64,000 bases of DNA from Cephalopachus bancanus (Eukaryota > Chordata > Mammalia > Primates > Tarsiidae): the NCBI GenBank assembly GCA_027257055.1, contig JAPVLO010000039.1:8586501-8650500 (forward strand). The letters are read 5' to 3'. Shown here in pieces: positions 54,691 through 64,000 of the stretch. Position 1 is the first letter of the stretch. The number at the start of each line of letters is the position of its first letter. The position numbers and the translations under genes are program-made. Below the pieces are notes generated by a model. It was given only the letters and a program-made list of their open reading frames with translations. It was not told where the DNA came from and did not search any database.

Positions 54691-55179
54691 AATGGAAAAA
54701 AACAAAATTATAATCTTACCGTCTAGAGAAACAATTAAAATTGTGTGACATTCTTCAACATGTGCATGTGCGTGTGTTACGTGTGGGGAGCGGGCAGACG
54801 TGTGATCATTTTGCTCACAGCATTTTGTAACCTGATTTATTCACTCACTTATACTGGAATACCTTTCTACACCAATCAATGTATTCTAGCAGTTCCATTT
54901 TTGACAGGTGCATGTTCTGTTCTGAGTATGTGCGTAGAGCAGTTGACTTGATCTGTTACCTCCTGTTGGACCTTCAGGTTGTTTTGAAATGCTCACTGTC
55001 ATCACAAAGCCCTGTGCACACACACCTTTGTGTACCTGCCCACTGGCTGTCTGCTCTCTGAGGCTCTGGTCACACACTAAGTCACTCTTCAGAAAGTGTC
55101 TCAATGTATACTCCCTTTAACACATGGGACAGCACCTTTTCCTAGAACTCTTGCCATCTCTGCATTTCATGCCCTGCTG

Positions 55180-55302
55180 ATTTTTTATTTTTTGTAGAGG
55201 TAAGGTCTTGCTCTGTTGCCCAGGCTGGTCTGGAACTCCTGGCCTCAAGTGATCCTCCTGCCTTGGCCTCCAAAGTGCATGAGCCACCACGCCCCATCCC
55301 AA
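55180..55302 (-). mobile_element. Alu monomer fragment
   Basis: TAGAGGTAAGGTCTTGCTCT to CATGAGCCACCACGCCCC. Confidence 0.8.
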
Positions 55303-55317
55303 ATCCTGTCCTTGCTT

Positions 55318-55607
55318 TCTTTTTTTTTTTTATAGAGTTGAAGTCTCTGTTGCCCAGACTGGAGTGCAGTGGCCACTCCCGGCCACCGCAGCCTTGACCT
55401 GCTGGGCTCTAGCAATCCTTCCGCCTCAGCCTTCCGAGTAGCCAGAATTACAGGCGCGCACTACCACGCCCAGCTAATTTTAAAAAATTTATTGTAGAGA
55501 TGAGGTCTCGCCTACCCAGGCAGGTCTCGAACCCGCGGGCTCAGGCAATCCACTCACCTCAGCCTCCCAAAGGCGCGGGATGACAGGCTGAGCCACCGAG
55601 CCCGGCG
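55318..55607 (-). mobile_element. Alu SINE, lineage-specific type
   Basis: Antisense dimer from a T-run and GAGTTGAAGTCTCTGTTGCC to GCTGAGCCACCGAGCCCGGC. CpGs are well preserved, so it is relatively young. Confidence 0.92.
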
Positions 55608-56682
55608 TGTCCTTGTTTTCAAGGAGAAGATGCTTGAGGTCGGACCTAGGATGAGAGAAAGCTCATCTGGAATAAGTAAAGAGTGAGGAGTGAAGTGATG
55701 GGACTTCCGGGGCCAGAAGCGGAACCATTCTTCCTTTCTTTTAACTGTTCACTGTCCTGCCACTGAAATGAGGCACTATTTCACGCAAAGAAAAGGGTTC
55801 TTCAGTGACAGTGTTATTTCACTAGAACTTTTTTCCATCTGTATTCATCTTAACACCTGCATTTGATATCTAGGAGTTGGTCAAGATTTCCAAACTTAAG
55901 ACAAAGTCAGAAAATCCACCCCCAGATTCCCCAGAAGGTCAAGACTCTCCTACGGACTATCCTGGTAGGTGACAATTAAAATCCAATGTGAGTAAATGTC
56001 AAAAAGTGCTGTCAGGTCATATATGCCTATAGGTTCCTAGGACATTATAGTTTACAGTCTTTCAGCATTAGGAAATGAGCTATTAACAAAGGGAAAGACA
56101 TCTAAGTCAGTTGTGTGTGTGGGTGTCCTCAAGGCCAAAGGCATATGTGCACACCTAAGTGGCTGGGAAAGGACCTCGTGGTGGGTAAGAACGCAAGGTG
56201 TCCCAGACCACGCGGAATCTGGGCTTGGGAGCCAACATTGCCCTGTTCTCTAGGCTTTCTGGTCATCTGGCTCACCAAGGTGACAGGGAGTGGGCACTCA
56301 CATGGGAGATGAACAAAAAGCCCCAAGAAATCCACACACTACTGCCAGCAGACAAAAATGCCCCGGTTTGAGCCATCCCTCATCCTCCCCGCTTGGCTCC
56401 CCAGAAGGGGCCATGGAAGGTGAAGACAACAGTGGTCCACGCTGCCAGGGAGCTCCTGTCTCTCAGAGAAAGCCTGCATCTGACCGGTCAGAGCTGAATC
56501 AGGAACAACCCGCAAGGGATCTGAGTGTATGAAATTGCTACAAAACAAGATGATTTTCTATGGCATAAAGAAAATGCTCTTCTCCTCTTGAGCAAATTGT
56601 TCCAATGCTATTGTGGAAATTAAATTAAAGTTAACAAAAATGCAAGTCAACCATTTCACCTAACTTGAATACTCAATGCAAT

Positions 56683-56735
56683 TTTCTTTTCTTTTCTTTT
56701 TTTTTTCGAATCAGAGTCTCACTCTGTCACCCAGA
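56683..56735 (-). mobile_element. Alu tail fragment
   Basis: T-rich tract then CGAATCAGAGTCTCACTCTG, TCACCCAG only. Confidence 0.65.
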
Positions 56736-56974
56736 GAGAGGAAAGGGCATGGTGAATTCAAGTTCTAATCAAGCACCAGGCAGGGCAGCTGTGTGTGTTT
56801 TGCGGGGGGGAGAGTTGGAGGGGGAAACTCAGCAGTGAGCTTCATTAACTGGGTTGGTTTGAGTCCCCAAAATTCAGAAGATGTTTTTAAAGAAGTAGAA
56901 AATATGTTTATTTATAGATCATTTACTCCAGTTTAAGAAACCCAAGAATTTTCAGTGGTGGGGAATACGGTAGG

Positions 56975-57262
56975 GTAGGTGGCACTTTAGGAGGCTGAGG
57001 TGGAAAGATCACTTGAACCCATAAGTTTGAGACCAGCCTGGGCAATAAAGACTCTGTCTCTACAAAAAAAAAAAAAAAAAAAAAGAAAGGAAAAAAAAGG
57101 GTGTGGTGGCGCATGGCTGTAGTCCCAGCAACTTGGGAGGCTTAGGAGAAAGGATCACCTGAGCCCAGGAGGTTGAGGCTGCAGTGAGCCGTTATTGGGC
57201 AACTGCACCCCAGCCTGAGCAATAGAGTAAGAACTTCATCAAAAAACCCCCCAAAAACAAAC
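56975..57262 (+). mobile_element. AluJ-like SINE
   Basis: Left monomer lacks its start (begins GGTGGCACTTTAGGAGGC). A long A-run fills the linker. The right monomer ends GAGCAATAGAGTAAGAACTT. Confidence 0.85.
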
Positions 57263-57942
57263 AAAAAAACCCCCAGCACAATAGTATCTTAGTCCCAAAG
57301 ATCTGGCTACAGCAAAGTGAAAACTTTTTGTACACATGCAAACTATATGTACTATAGGATAGAATTTATTTGAAATTATCATCTGTCTGACCAAATCAAA
57401 ATGTCATGTAGCATATGGTAGCATACAGATGTATAAGGCTCATCTTTTGAGCACCCAAAGAGCAAAGACTTGAGATTATAAGATGAAAGAAAACACACTG
57501 GTGCCTGACCCTTAGTCTAGATATGAACTAATTCTCACTTCTAAATACCAATACACCACAGGATTCCCTTTTTAAAGATATAATTCCCCCTCCTTCCCAC
57601 TAACAAAGTGCTCTGTTTTAAAATTAAATTCAACTTTTGTTTTCAGAATTTGCTTTTTGCTGAATTTCAAGATACATATTGATATAACCTAAGAGCAGAA
57701 GCTCTTCCAAAATCTAGTAATCCACGTCAGTTTTTCTTAGTATTCCCATGGAATGAGATCGTCCTTCCCATTTTATATGTAAACAAGCAAAGTTAGGCAG
57801 TGAACCAACTTTTCATGTCAAACAGAATATCAAAATGACAATAATGGGTGTCTGTGTTCCCAATTCCCAGAATGCAAGAGCGATGACTAGGTAAGCACTC
57901 TTTTGTAACGTAATCACTAGACTTTTGGTGATTTCACCAAAA

Positions 57943-57987
57943 TTAATTTAATTCACTCTGCTTTACTGGCAGAGTGAATTAAATTAA
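57943..57987. repeat. Perfect hairpin, 19-bp arms, 7-base loop
   Basis: Left arm TTAATTTAATTCACTCTGC (57943-57961), loop TTTACTG, and its exact complement at 57969-57987. Confidence 0.95.
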
Positions 57988-58627
57988 ATTTGCACCCACC
58001 CTCTCATGTGTCCTTTGGGCCAGTCACCTCTGGCTGGCTGGCTAGCAATGAGTGCCGCAGGGAATCAAAGGTCTTGCTCTTTTGTATTACATACTCATTT
58101 GTTTCCGTCCTCAGGAGAGAGGGGGTGGAGGAATTTCCGAGAGAAAAATGCTCTTTTTTGATATTTTCTCTTAAGCAGGCAGACACAAACAACTGCGGGC
58201 CGGTGCAGTCTCCTGGATCCAGAGGAGATGCCCTTCTCCACAGCTAAATCCTGAATGTTGACTGTCACAATCAGGTATTTCTGGAGGGCTGGCAGGGAGC
58301 AGTCAGCGTTGTCTTTCCATCGGCACAACTGCATAGCCACCTACATCTAACATGCAAAGAGAGGATGTGTAGGGGGCTGTGGCCCTGGAGTTACAAAAGC
58401 TGTCTCCCAAGCTCACCAGATGGCGTACGGGTCAAGGGAAGATCATTCCTGTATTCAAGTATTATATGCGGGGCTGGATCTGGCCACAAGCTCAGCAGCA
58501 ACACAAAAGTCAGGTTGAAAAGGGCTCTTCACGTTTATGGAAAAGGGTTGCCTGCATCAGCAGCACCTAAAACAAATTCCAACCGGTTCAATGCACACTG
58601 CTTTTTAAGAATTGGTAAGGTAGACAG

Positions 58628-58666
58628 AAAAAAAAAAAAGAAAAAAAAAAAAAGAAAAAGAAAATA
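58628..58666. repeat. A-rich simple repeat
   Basis: A-runs broken by single G residues. Low complexity. Confidence 0.9.
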
Positions 58667-58785
58667 CATGGCTGGTGCCAGGGAAGTAAGAAAAGTGAAG
58701 ACAAAACTAAAGTCCCATCCTGTGGAAAAGAAAACCCCCCTGGGAAAAATTATTCTCTGAAGCATCTTAACAGCTTATACCGGCT

Positions 58786-59076
58786 TCTTTTTGAGTTGGA
58801 GTCTTATTCTGTCACCCAGGCTTGAGTGCGGTGGCATACTCACGGCCACCACAGCCGCAACCTGCTGGGCTCAGGCGATCCTTCCACCTCAGCCTTACAA
58901 ATAGCTGGAACTACAGGCATGTGCCACCACGTCCGGCTAATGTTTTGATTTATTGTAGAGATGAGGTCTCGCCAAGCTGGCCAGGCTGGTCTTGAACCCC
59001 TGGGCTCAGGCAATCCTCTCACCTGTGCCTCTACAAGTGCTGGAATTACAAGCTTGAACTACCACGCCCGGCTACA
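58786..59076 (-). mobile_element. Alu SINE, lineage-specific type
   Basis: Antisense dimer from TTTTTGAGTTGGAGTCTTAT to CTACCACGCCCGGC, with the TTGATTTATTGTAGAGATGA linker. Confidence 0.92.
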
Positions 59077-59210
59077 CTGGCTTAAACTTCCAAACCTACT
59101 CCAGTTTTCGGCTCCCTGTTGTTCCATTGAACAACAGGAGCCATGCTAAGGATGTCTCAATTTACTCTTCTCAGGAGACAAAAGAGTCCTTCCTCTCAAG
59201 AGATGAACAT

Positions 59211-59257
59211 TCTGTGTGCTGTTTCAAGTTTGTTCTAAACTTGAAACAGCACACAGA
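59211..59257. repeat. Perfect hairpin, 21-bp arms, 5-base loop
   Basis: The arm TCTGTGTGCTGTTTCAAGTT + T (59211-59231), loop GTTCT, and its exact complement at 59237-59257. Confidence 0.97.
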
Positions 59258-59804
59258 GGCAAACATGAGAAAGCAGCCACTGGGATTTTGTGTTTGTCTG
59301 GGAATTGATTTACTAGGGAGATGGAAGGGTGACATGAAGGCTGGCTGGGGAAAAGCGTGGGGCAGAAGGGACACCCAGAAAACTTAGATAAAAGGCATTG
59401 CTTTTGACTCTGCCATTGCTGAAAAAAAGTATCTGCTAATCCCTTGTCTCAGAACCCCCAACAAGTGAAGGTACATCCTTGAGGAAAGGGTCCTTTTACA
59501 CTTAACGTGACATTCCCCAAATCTCTTGCCTACAGTGGGTTTTTAGAAGAATGTAATTGATTAATGACTTCATGGGCAAACACTTCACTTCCTGGGATGA
59601 GACTCTCCACCAGTGATCAGGGTGCTTTTCAGGACATGCTAGTTCTGACACTGGGTTATACACTGCCTCTAGCTTCTTAGGTTTTATTGTATCTCTTCCA
59701 GCAGTCCTCTGCTTGTTACTGTGCCACTGCCTGCAAAAACAAGCCTGCCCTGAGCAGTGCCTGTTCCAAGACCTGCGACAGAGTACAGGTAGACAAACAG
59801 CTGC

Positions 59805-60165
59805 ATGATGGGACACTATTCAGCAACAACCTGGATGAATCTGAAAATCGTTGTGTAGAGTGAAAGAAGCCAGGCATAAAGAGCGTATAGATGGCACGAT
59901 TCCATCTGTATAAAGTTCTAGAAAATCAAATTAATTTATAGTGAGAGAAAGTATAGATCAGTGGTTACCTGGGCACAGGGAAAGCAGGGAGAGGTGGGGG
60001 AAGAGATTACAAAGGGCATGAAAAAACTCGGGTGATTGGTGTCTACGCTACCTTGACTGTAGGGATGACTTCAGGAATCTGTACAGATGTTAAAACTCAT
60101 CAAAGTACACCAGTATGTGCAGTTCCATCAATGATACCTTAATAAAATTGCCACACACACACCCC
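59805..60165 (+). mobile_element. Old L1 3' end (L1M-type)
   Basis: Blocks CAACCTGGATGAATCTGAAA, GATTCCATCTGTATAAAGTT, GATCAGTGGTTACCTGGGCA, AAAACTCATCAAAGTACACC and CCTTAATAAAATTGCC are the 3' end of mammalian L1M elements. Confidence 0.8.
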
Positions 60166-60448
60166 CCGCCCCCGAAAAAGAAAATGAAGCCTAGGGTAAA
60201 AGATTCAATCCTATGGCCCAAGCACAGATGTTTTTGAGCCACTAGGGATTCCCCAGCAGGTTCCTCAGCCTTCCAAGAGTTTAATCACCTCTCTCTGTGG
60301 CTTCCTAAATAGCTGGCCTCACTCCTCCTTCAACAGCTCACAGTGTTTTCTTCTGTCTGGTCTCCTATATGAGAAATCTACTGCTTTGGTATCTCCCCTC
60401 TTTTTGGAATATGTCCATTGAAAACAAACAAAAAACAACAACATTTGC

Positions 60449-60555
60449 CTCAATCCAGGCAAAGTGGGGATCAAAGGGAGGCTCAAACTTTACCTGTACA
60501 ATGACTGCTTGTATACCTAATCCTGAATTGTACCCTACATCTTTAAAATAAGTAA
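60449..60555 (+). mobile_element. L1 3' UTR fragment, same family as the 51-54 kb L1
   Basis: CAAAGTGGGGATCAAAGGGA then ACTGCTTGTATACCTAATCC repeats the 3' end of the larger element (about 54585-54670). Confidence 0.85.
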
Positions 60556-60602
60556 CTTACTACCTGCCCTTATATTAAGGTGACTTGGCTAGACTGTTCA
60601 CT

Positions 60603-60960
60603 GCTGCACTGTCCAGGACAGCAGTCCTAGCCACGTGTGGCTATGTCAACTTTAAGTAACGAAAATAAAACATAGTCGGGGCACGATGGAAAATGCTGAG
60701 GCTGAGGCAGGAGGATCTACTTGAGCCCAGGAGTTTGAGGCTGCAGCAAGCCATGATTATGCCACTGCACTCAGCCTGGGCAACAGAGCAAGACCCTGTC
60801 TCTCTAAAAAGAAAGGAGGAAACATATACAACTAAAAACTCAGTTCCTTGGTTCCACGAGTCACACTTGAAGTGATTGATGGCCCTATGTGGCCAGCAGC
60901 TACTGAATTGGACAGCACAAAATACAGCATTTTCATCATCACAGAAAGTTTTGCCAGACA
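60603..60960 (+). mobile_element. MER5A-like hAT element split by an Alu
   Basis: The left piece (about 60603-60675) has CACTGTCCAGGAC and AGCCACGTGTGGCTATG. The right piece (about 60836-60960) has CTCAGTTCCTTGGTTCCACG, AATTGGACAGCAC and CATCATCACAGAAAGTTTTG. These are the ends of a MER5A-type element. Confidence 0.75.
60676..60816 (+). mobile_element. Alu SINE, internally deleted
   Basis: A short Alu from GTCGGGGCACGATGG, jumping to the right monomer, with an A-rich tail. It is inserted in the MER5A-like element. Confidence 0.85.
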
Positions 60961-61544
60961 GAATGGCTGCTCCAAAGAGATGGCCCTGACCTTCAGGAAC
61001 GGAATGGTCAGTTTGGTGCGATGTGCAGAAGCAGAGGAAAGACGGCTTCTCTCCTCATGCACTCACACAGATGCCTAGCACCTCCAGGGTGCAGTGCAGG
61101 AGAAAAGAACAGGCTCAGGCTGAACAAGCAGAGGGTGCTGCCCCCTTTGTGAAGCAGAAGGCAGCTTAACTTGAGGATGCCAGTTAAGAGGCATGGTGGG
61201 GGCCAAGCTGCTGCCCACCCCCTCCCAGGTGGGGACAGCGGCCATCTGCTCTCCTCATTCACATCTCCACGCAGTGCACTGTCAGATGCTAGGAAGTTGG
61301 GCGGGGACAGAAACTGGCCAGGTAAGCCATGGACAGGTGGTCTAGACATCAGGAGCAGCATGCATGCAGGGGTTGGGGAGGGGAGTAGAAGACAGTGGGG
61401 CCAGGTTTGGGAGCAGAGGGACCAGAGGGAGATGAGGCTGGTGAGAGGGGTGTTCAGGTTGGGGTCCCTAATTGGAGACAGTGTCTTGCTCTGTCTATCC
61501 AGTGTCCTGTCCCCACCTTGTCACTCACATTCTTGCATTTTCTT

Positions 61545-61776
61545 TCTTTCTTTTTTTTTTTTTAAGACAGAGTCTCTCACTCTGTCACCTAGGCTGGAGT
61601 GCAGAGGTGCAATCACAGCTCATTGCAGCCTCAAACTCCTGGCCTCAAGCAATTCTCCTGCCTCAGCCTCCTGAGTACCTAGGACTACAGGCATGTCATA
61701 CTACCTGGTTAATTAAAAAAAAAACTTTTTTGAAAAAGCCCTGGCATTACAGGAGTGAGCCACTGCACCTGGTCCC
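61545..61776 (-). mobile_element. AluJ-like SINE, internally deleted
   Basis: T-run then AAGACAGAGTCTCTCACTCT. The linker is AATTAAAAAAAAAACTTTTT and most of the left monomer is gone. Confidence 0.88.
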
Positions 61777-62680
61777 TCACATCTTCTCATTTTGTTGCTT
61801 TCTGAGATATATGGCTATGTCTGCCAGGAGAGCAAGGAGCTAATCTCCCTTGCCTGGTACTCAACATTTTGTGAGGATTGAGGCCATGGTGAACAGGAGT
61901 GGGAAGATGAGATGTGCTTTGTGAAGGTTCTCTGGGCTGGAGAAGAGTTGGGAGGGGAGTGGTGGGGGCACCCAGGGACGGCGGTGACTGGAAGCAGCCG
62001 GTAGCAAAGGAAATGAAAAGTGGACACATTAAAGAATGATCGGGGCTAAAAGAACACTGGGATCTAGTGACGCCAGGACACGCAAGACCACAGGAGGCAG
62101 CTTGGGACCCACTTTCCCCAGACCAAAGGAAAACGCGTGTGGAGAGCCAGTTGCTCGGACAACACTCCTGGGTTTACCTTTTGCAGTTTTCACACGCTAG
62201 CAGGTCATCTCCTACCCTGGTAATGAATGGGTACTCAAACTATCTCCTCTTGCCCATCTGCACAGGGCAAGGAGCCACCAGGCTCTGTGTGAGGCTTGGC
62301 AACCCGGGTCTTCCCGCCGAGGTCGAAGACACATGCCCAGCCTCTGCTCACCAGGCTCATGAGGTGAGCAGGCACAGCCTGCAAAGGAAGCACCCAGGAG
62401 ACAGGACACTGCAGGCACATGAAGGAGCCGTGAAGCTATGTGGGAAATGCTCACACTGGGAATCTGGGTGAAGAGTATTATTTCTGCAACCTTTCTGTAT
62501 ATTATTTCAAAACAGAGTTTTAAAAGACTTAAAAACGGAACCATGTTGAATTTCATTCAGAAATCCGAATTTTGAAAGAACTGACTTCTCTCAGTGTTCG
62601 ACACGGTCTGACTGCTGCCTCTGCAACTAGGAAAGGTAGCTGTGGCTACCACATTTCAACAGCTTCCTCTAAAAACAATT

Positions 62681-62972
62681 CTTTTTTTGAGTTGAAATCT
62701 CATTCTTTCACCCAGGCTGGAGTGCAGTGGCATGCTCACTCACCGCCACTCCAGTGTCAACCTTCTGGGCTCCAGTGATCCTTCTGCCTCAGCCTTCCAA
62801 GTAGCCCAGAACTACAGATGTGGGATACCATGCCCAGTTATTTTTTATTTTATTGTAGAGATGAGGTCTCACCAAGTTGCCTGGGCTGGTCTCGAACCAG
62901 CGGGCTCAGGCAATCCACTTGCCTCGGCCTCCCAAAGGGCTGCAATTACAAGCTGAGCCACCAAACCCGGCC
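62681..62972 (-). mobile_element. Alu SINE, lineage-specific type
   Basis: Antisense dimer from TTTTTTTGAGTTGAAATCTC to AGCTGAGCCACCAAACCCGG. Confidence 0.92.
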
Positions 62973-64000
62973 TAAACACAATGCTTAAAAGCTGTTCTGA
63001 ATATTACAACACGGCAAAAGAAGGAATCACATACTCTGGCCAAGCAGTGGTGAATTTACTGTTTGTAATATGGGAAATAAGAACACAAATTTCAGACTCA
63101 GTGTGTTAATTCAAGATGAATAAAAATTCCCGCAGATCAAATAGAACAGAGGAAAAAAAGGGAGGGGGGAGAGGCAAAACGGCCATTTCTGCAAAGTAGA
63201 ATTAAGCCCATCCAGATGTCCTCTTATGAAGTGAATTACTTTTATTTAACTAGGAAGAAACAAGTTTGGGATATTTTCCTCTACTTGGATGCTTTCCTCA
63301 CACAGCATCGAATACTGAATTATCAGCAAATATCCACATCTGTTTTGTTGACAGAACATCAACTGCTTGAGACCAGGTGGGGGTGTTACTAACTAGCAGT
63401 TTCTTTGGGTTTAAGAAGATTTTAAGGGAAATAATGACTACTAATCCTTGCACGTCATCTCTCAAACATTTTTCTCCCTCTCCCAGGCTAAGGGGTTGAT
63501 CATTGCAGGGAGAGGGACTCTTTGCTGCCCGGGTCAGTTTGGCAGACATAGTTGCTCCACACATACCTCCCTCAGGGATTATGCTGGGCAACATGAGTAG
63601 GGGGCATCTGCTCCCCTCCAGGCCCAACAGCCAACTGCCCGCTTCCCACCTTTTCTTCCAATGCAAAGAGCTGGAGGGATTTAAAAAAACTTGTGTCAGA
63701 ACCTGCATGTCCAGACTCAGCACTGTCCAGCAGGCAGGTGACAATGGTCAGTGCTTGCCATCCCAGGCTGCCCTGAGAGTTCGTCAAGGGCTTGGCCCCG
63801 GCTCTGCTAAATGCACCTGCGGCCCAGCGAGGGGAAGACGCTGGCCGTCGGGTGTGCATCTCCTGAGGGCTGGGCTGGCGTCCAGGCCGGTGTCTGCAGA
63901 TGCCAAAGTTTGGGTCCTTCTCCTGGCACCCTACCTTCTCTAGTTCCTGTCACTCCTATACAACTAGCCGGCCCGTATCAGAACAGACTCAGACTCTCTC

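Larger units (their letters stand above)
49349..64000 (-). other. MAPK8IP3 5' intron, continues past the window
   Basis: More than 14.6 kb without a coding exon. I looked for the exon encoding the residues before KFIEF (human ...EKALRRQAEE) and did not find it. Contents are Alus, a large L1, an old L1, MER5A and hairpins. Stretches 57280-58780 and 62980-64000 look unique. Confidence 0.7.

Noticed and set aside
49349..64000. The upstream MAPK8IP3 coding exon(s), including RH1
   Set aside because: I scanned the minus strand for the residues that precede KFIEF in human JIP3 and found nothing. The exon(s) must lie to the right of the window.

Overview
The window is nuclear DNA of a non-human primate and is syntenic with human chromosome 16p13.3. 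Read left to right the order is SPSB3 (+), EME2 (-), MRPS34 (+), NME3 (+), MAPK8IP3 (-). Human has the same order, but on the opposite strand of its reference. All exon calls below come from reading splice junctions against protein sequences I remember, and the reading frame closes exactly in every gene. The proteins are close to human but carry many substitutions.

At least 29 SINEs are dimeric or monomeric 7SL-derived Alus. None is a standard simian AluS or AluY, and none shows the lemur or galago Alu signatures I know. The youngest copies share a private set of bases (for example CTACAATAAATCAAAAAATT in the middle linker and a tail beginning CCAACTC). Dimeric Alus mean a primate. By exclusion a tarsier fits best; this is an inference.

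Region by region. 1-2500: the last five coding exons of SPSB3, an E3 ligase adaptor; its first coding exon lies left of the window. 2936-6105: complete EME2, the partner of MUS81 nuclease. 6106-6253: a CpG-rich bidirectional promoter shared with MRPS34 (6254-7239, mitochondrial ribosome). 7948-8823: NME3, nucleoside diphosphate kinase. 9160-64000: MAPK8IP3 (JIP3), the JNK and kinesin/dynein scaffold of axonal transport. Thirty-one coding exons are present, with 3696 coding bases. The upstream exon(s) for roughly the first 106 residues lie beyond base 64000. The only gene-like content I can identify inside its introns is an RPS23 processed pseudogene (38422-38935).

The genes are compactly paired: EME2 and MRPS34 are head to head, SPSB3 and EME2 tail to tail, and NME3 and MAPK8IP3 tail to tail with poly(A) signals about 70 bases apart. 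The rest is intronic repeats: Alus, a 5'-truncated L1 with long open ORF2 pieces, older L1, MIR and MER5A fragments, a mariner inside a MER2-like element, minisatellites, and several strikingly perfect hairpins that look like template-switch products. I saw no CRISPR array, tRNA or rRNA gene.
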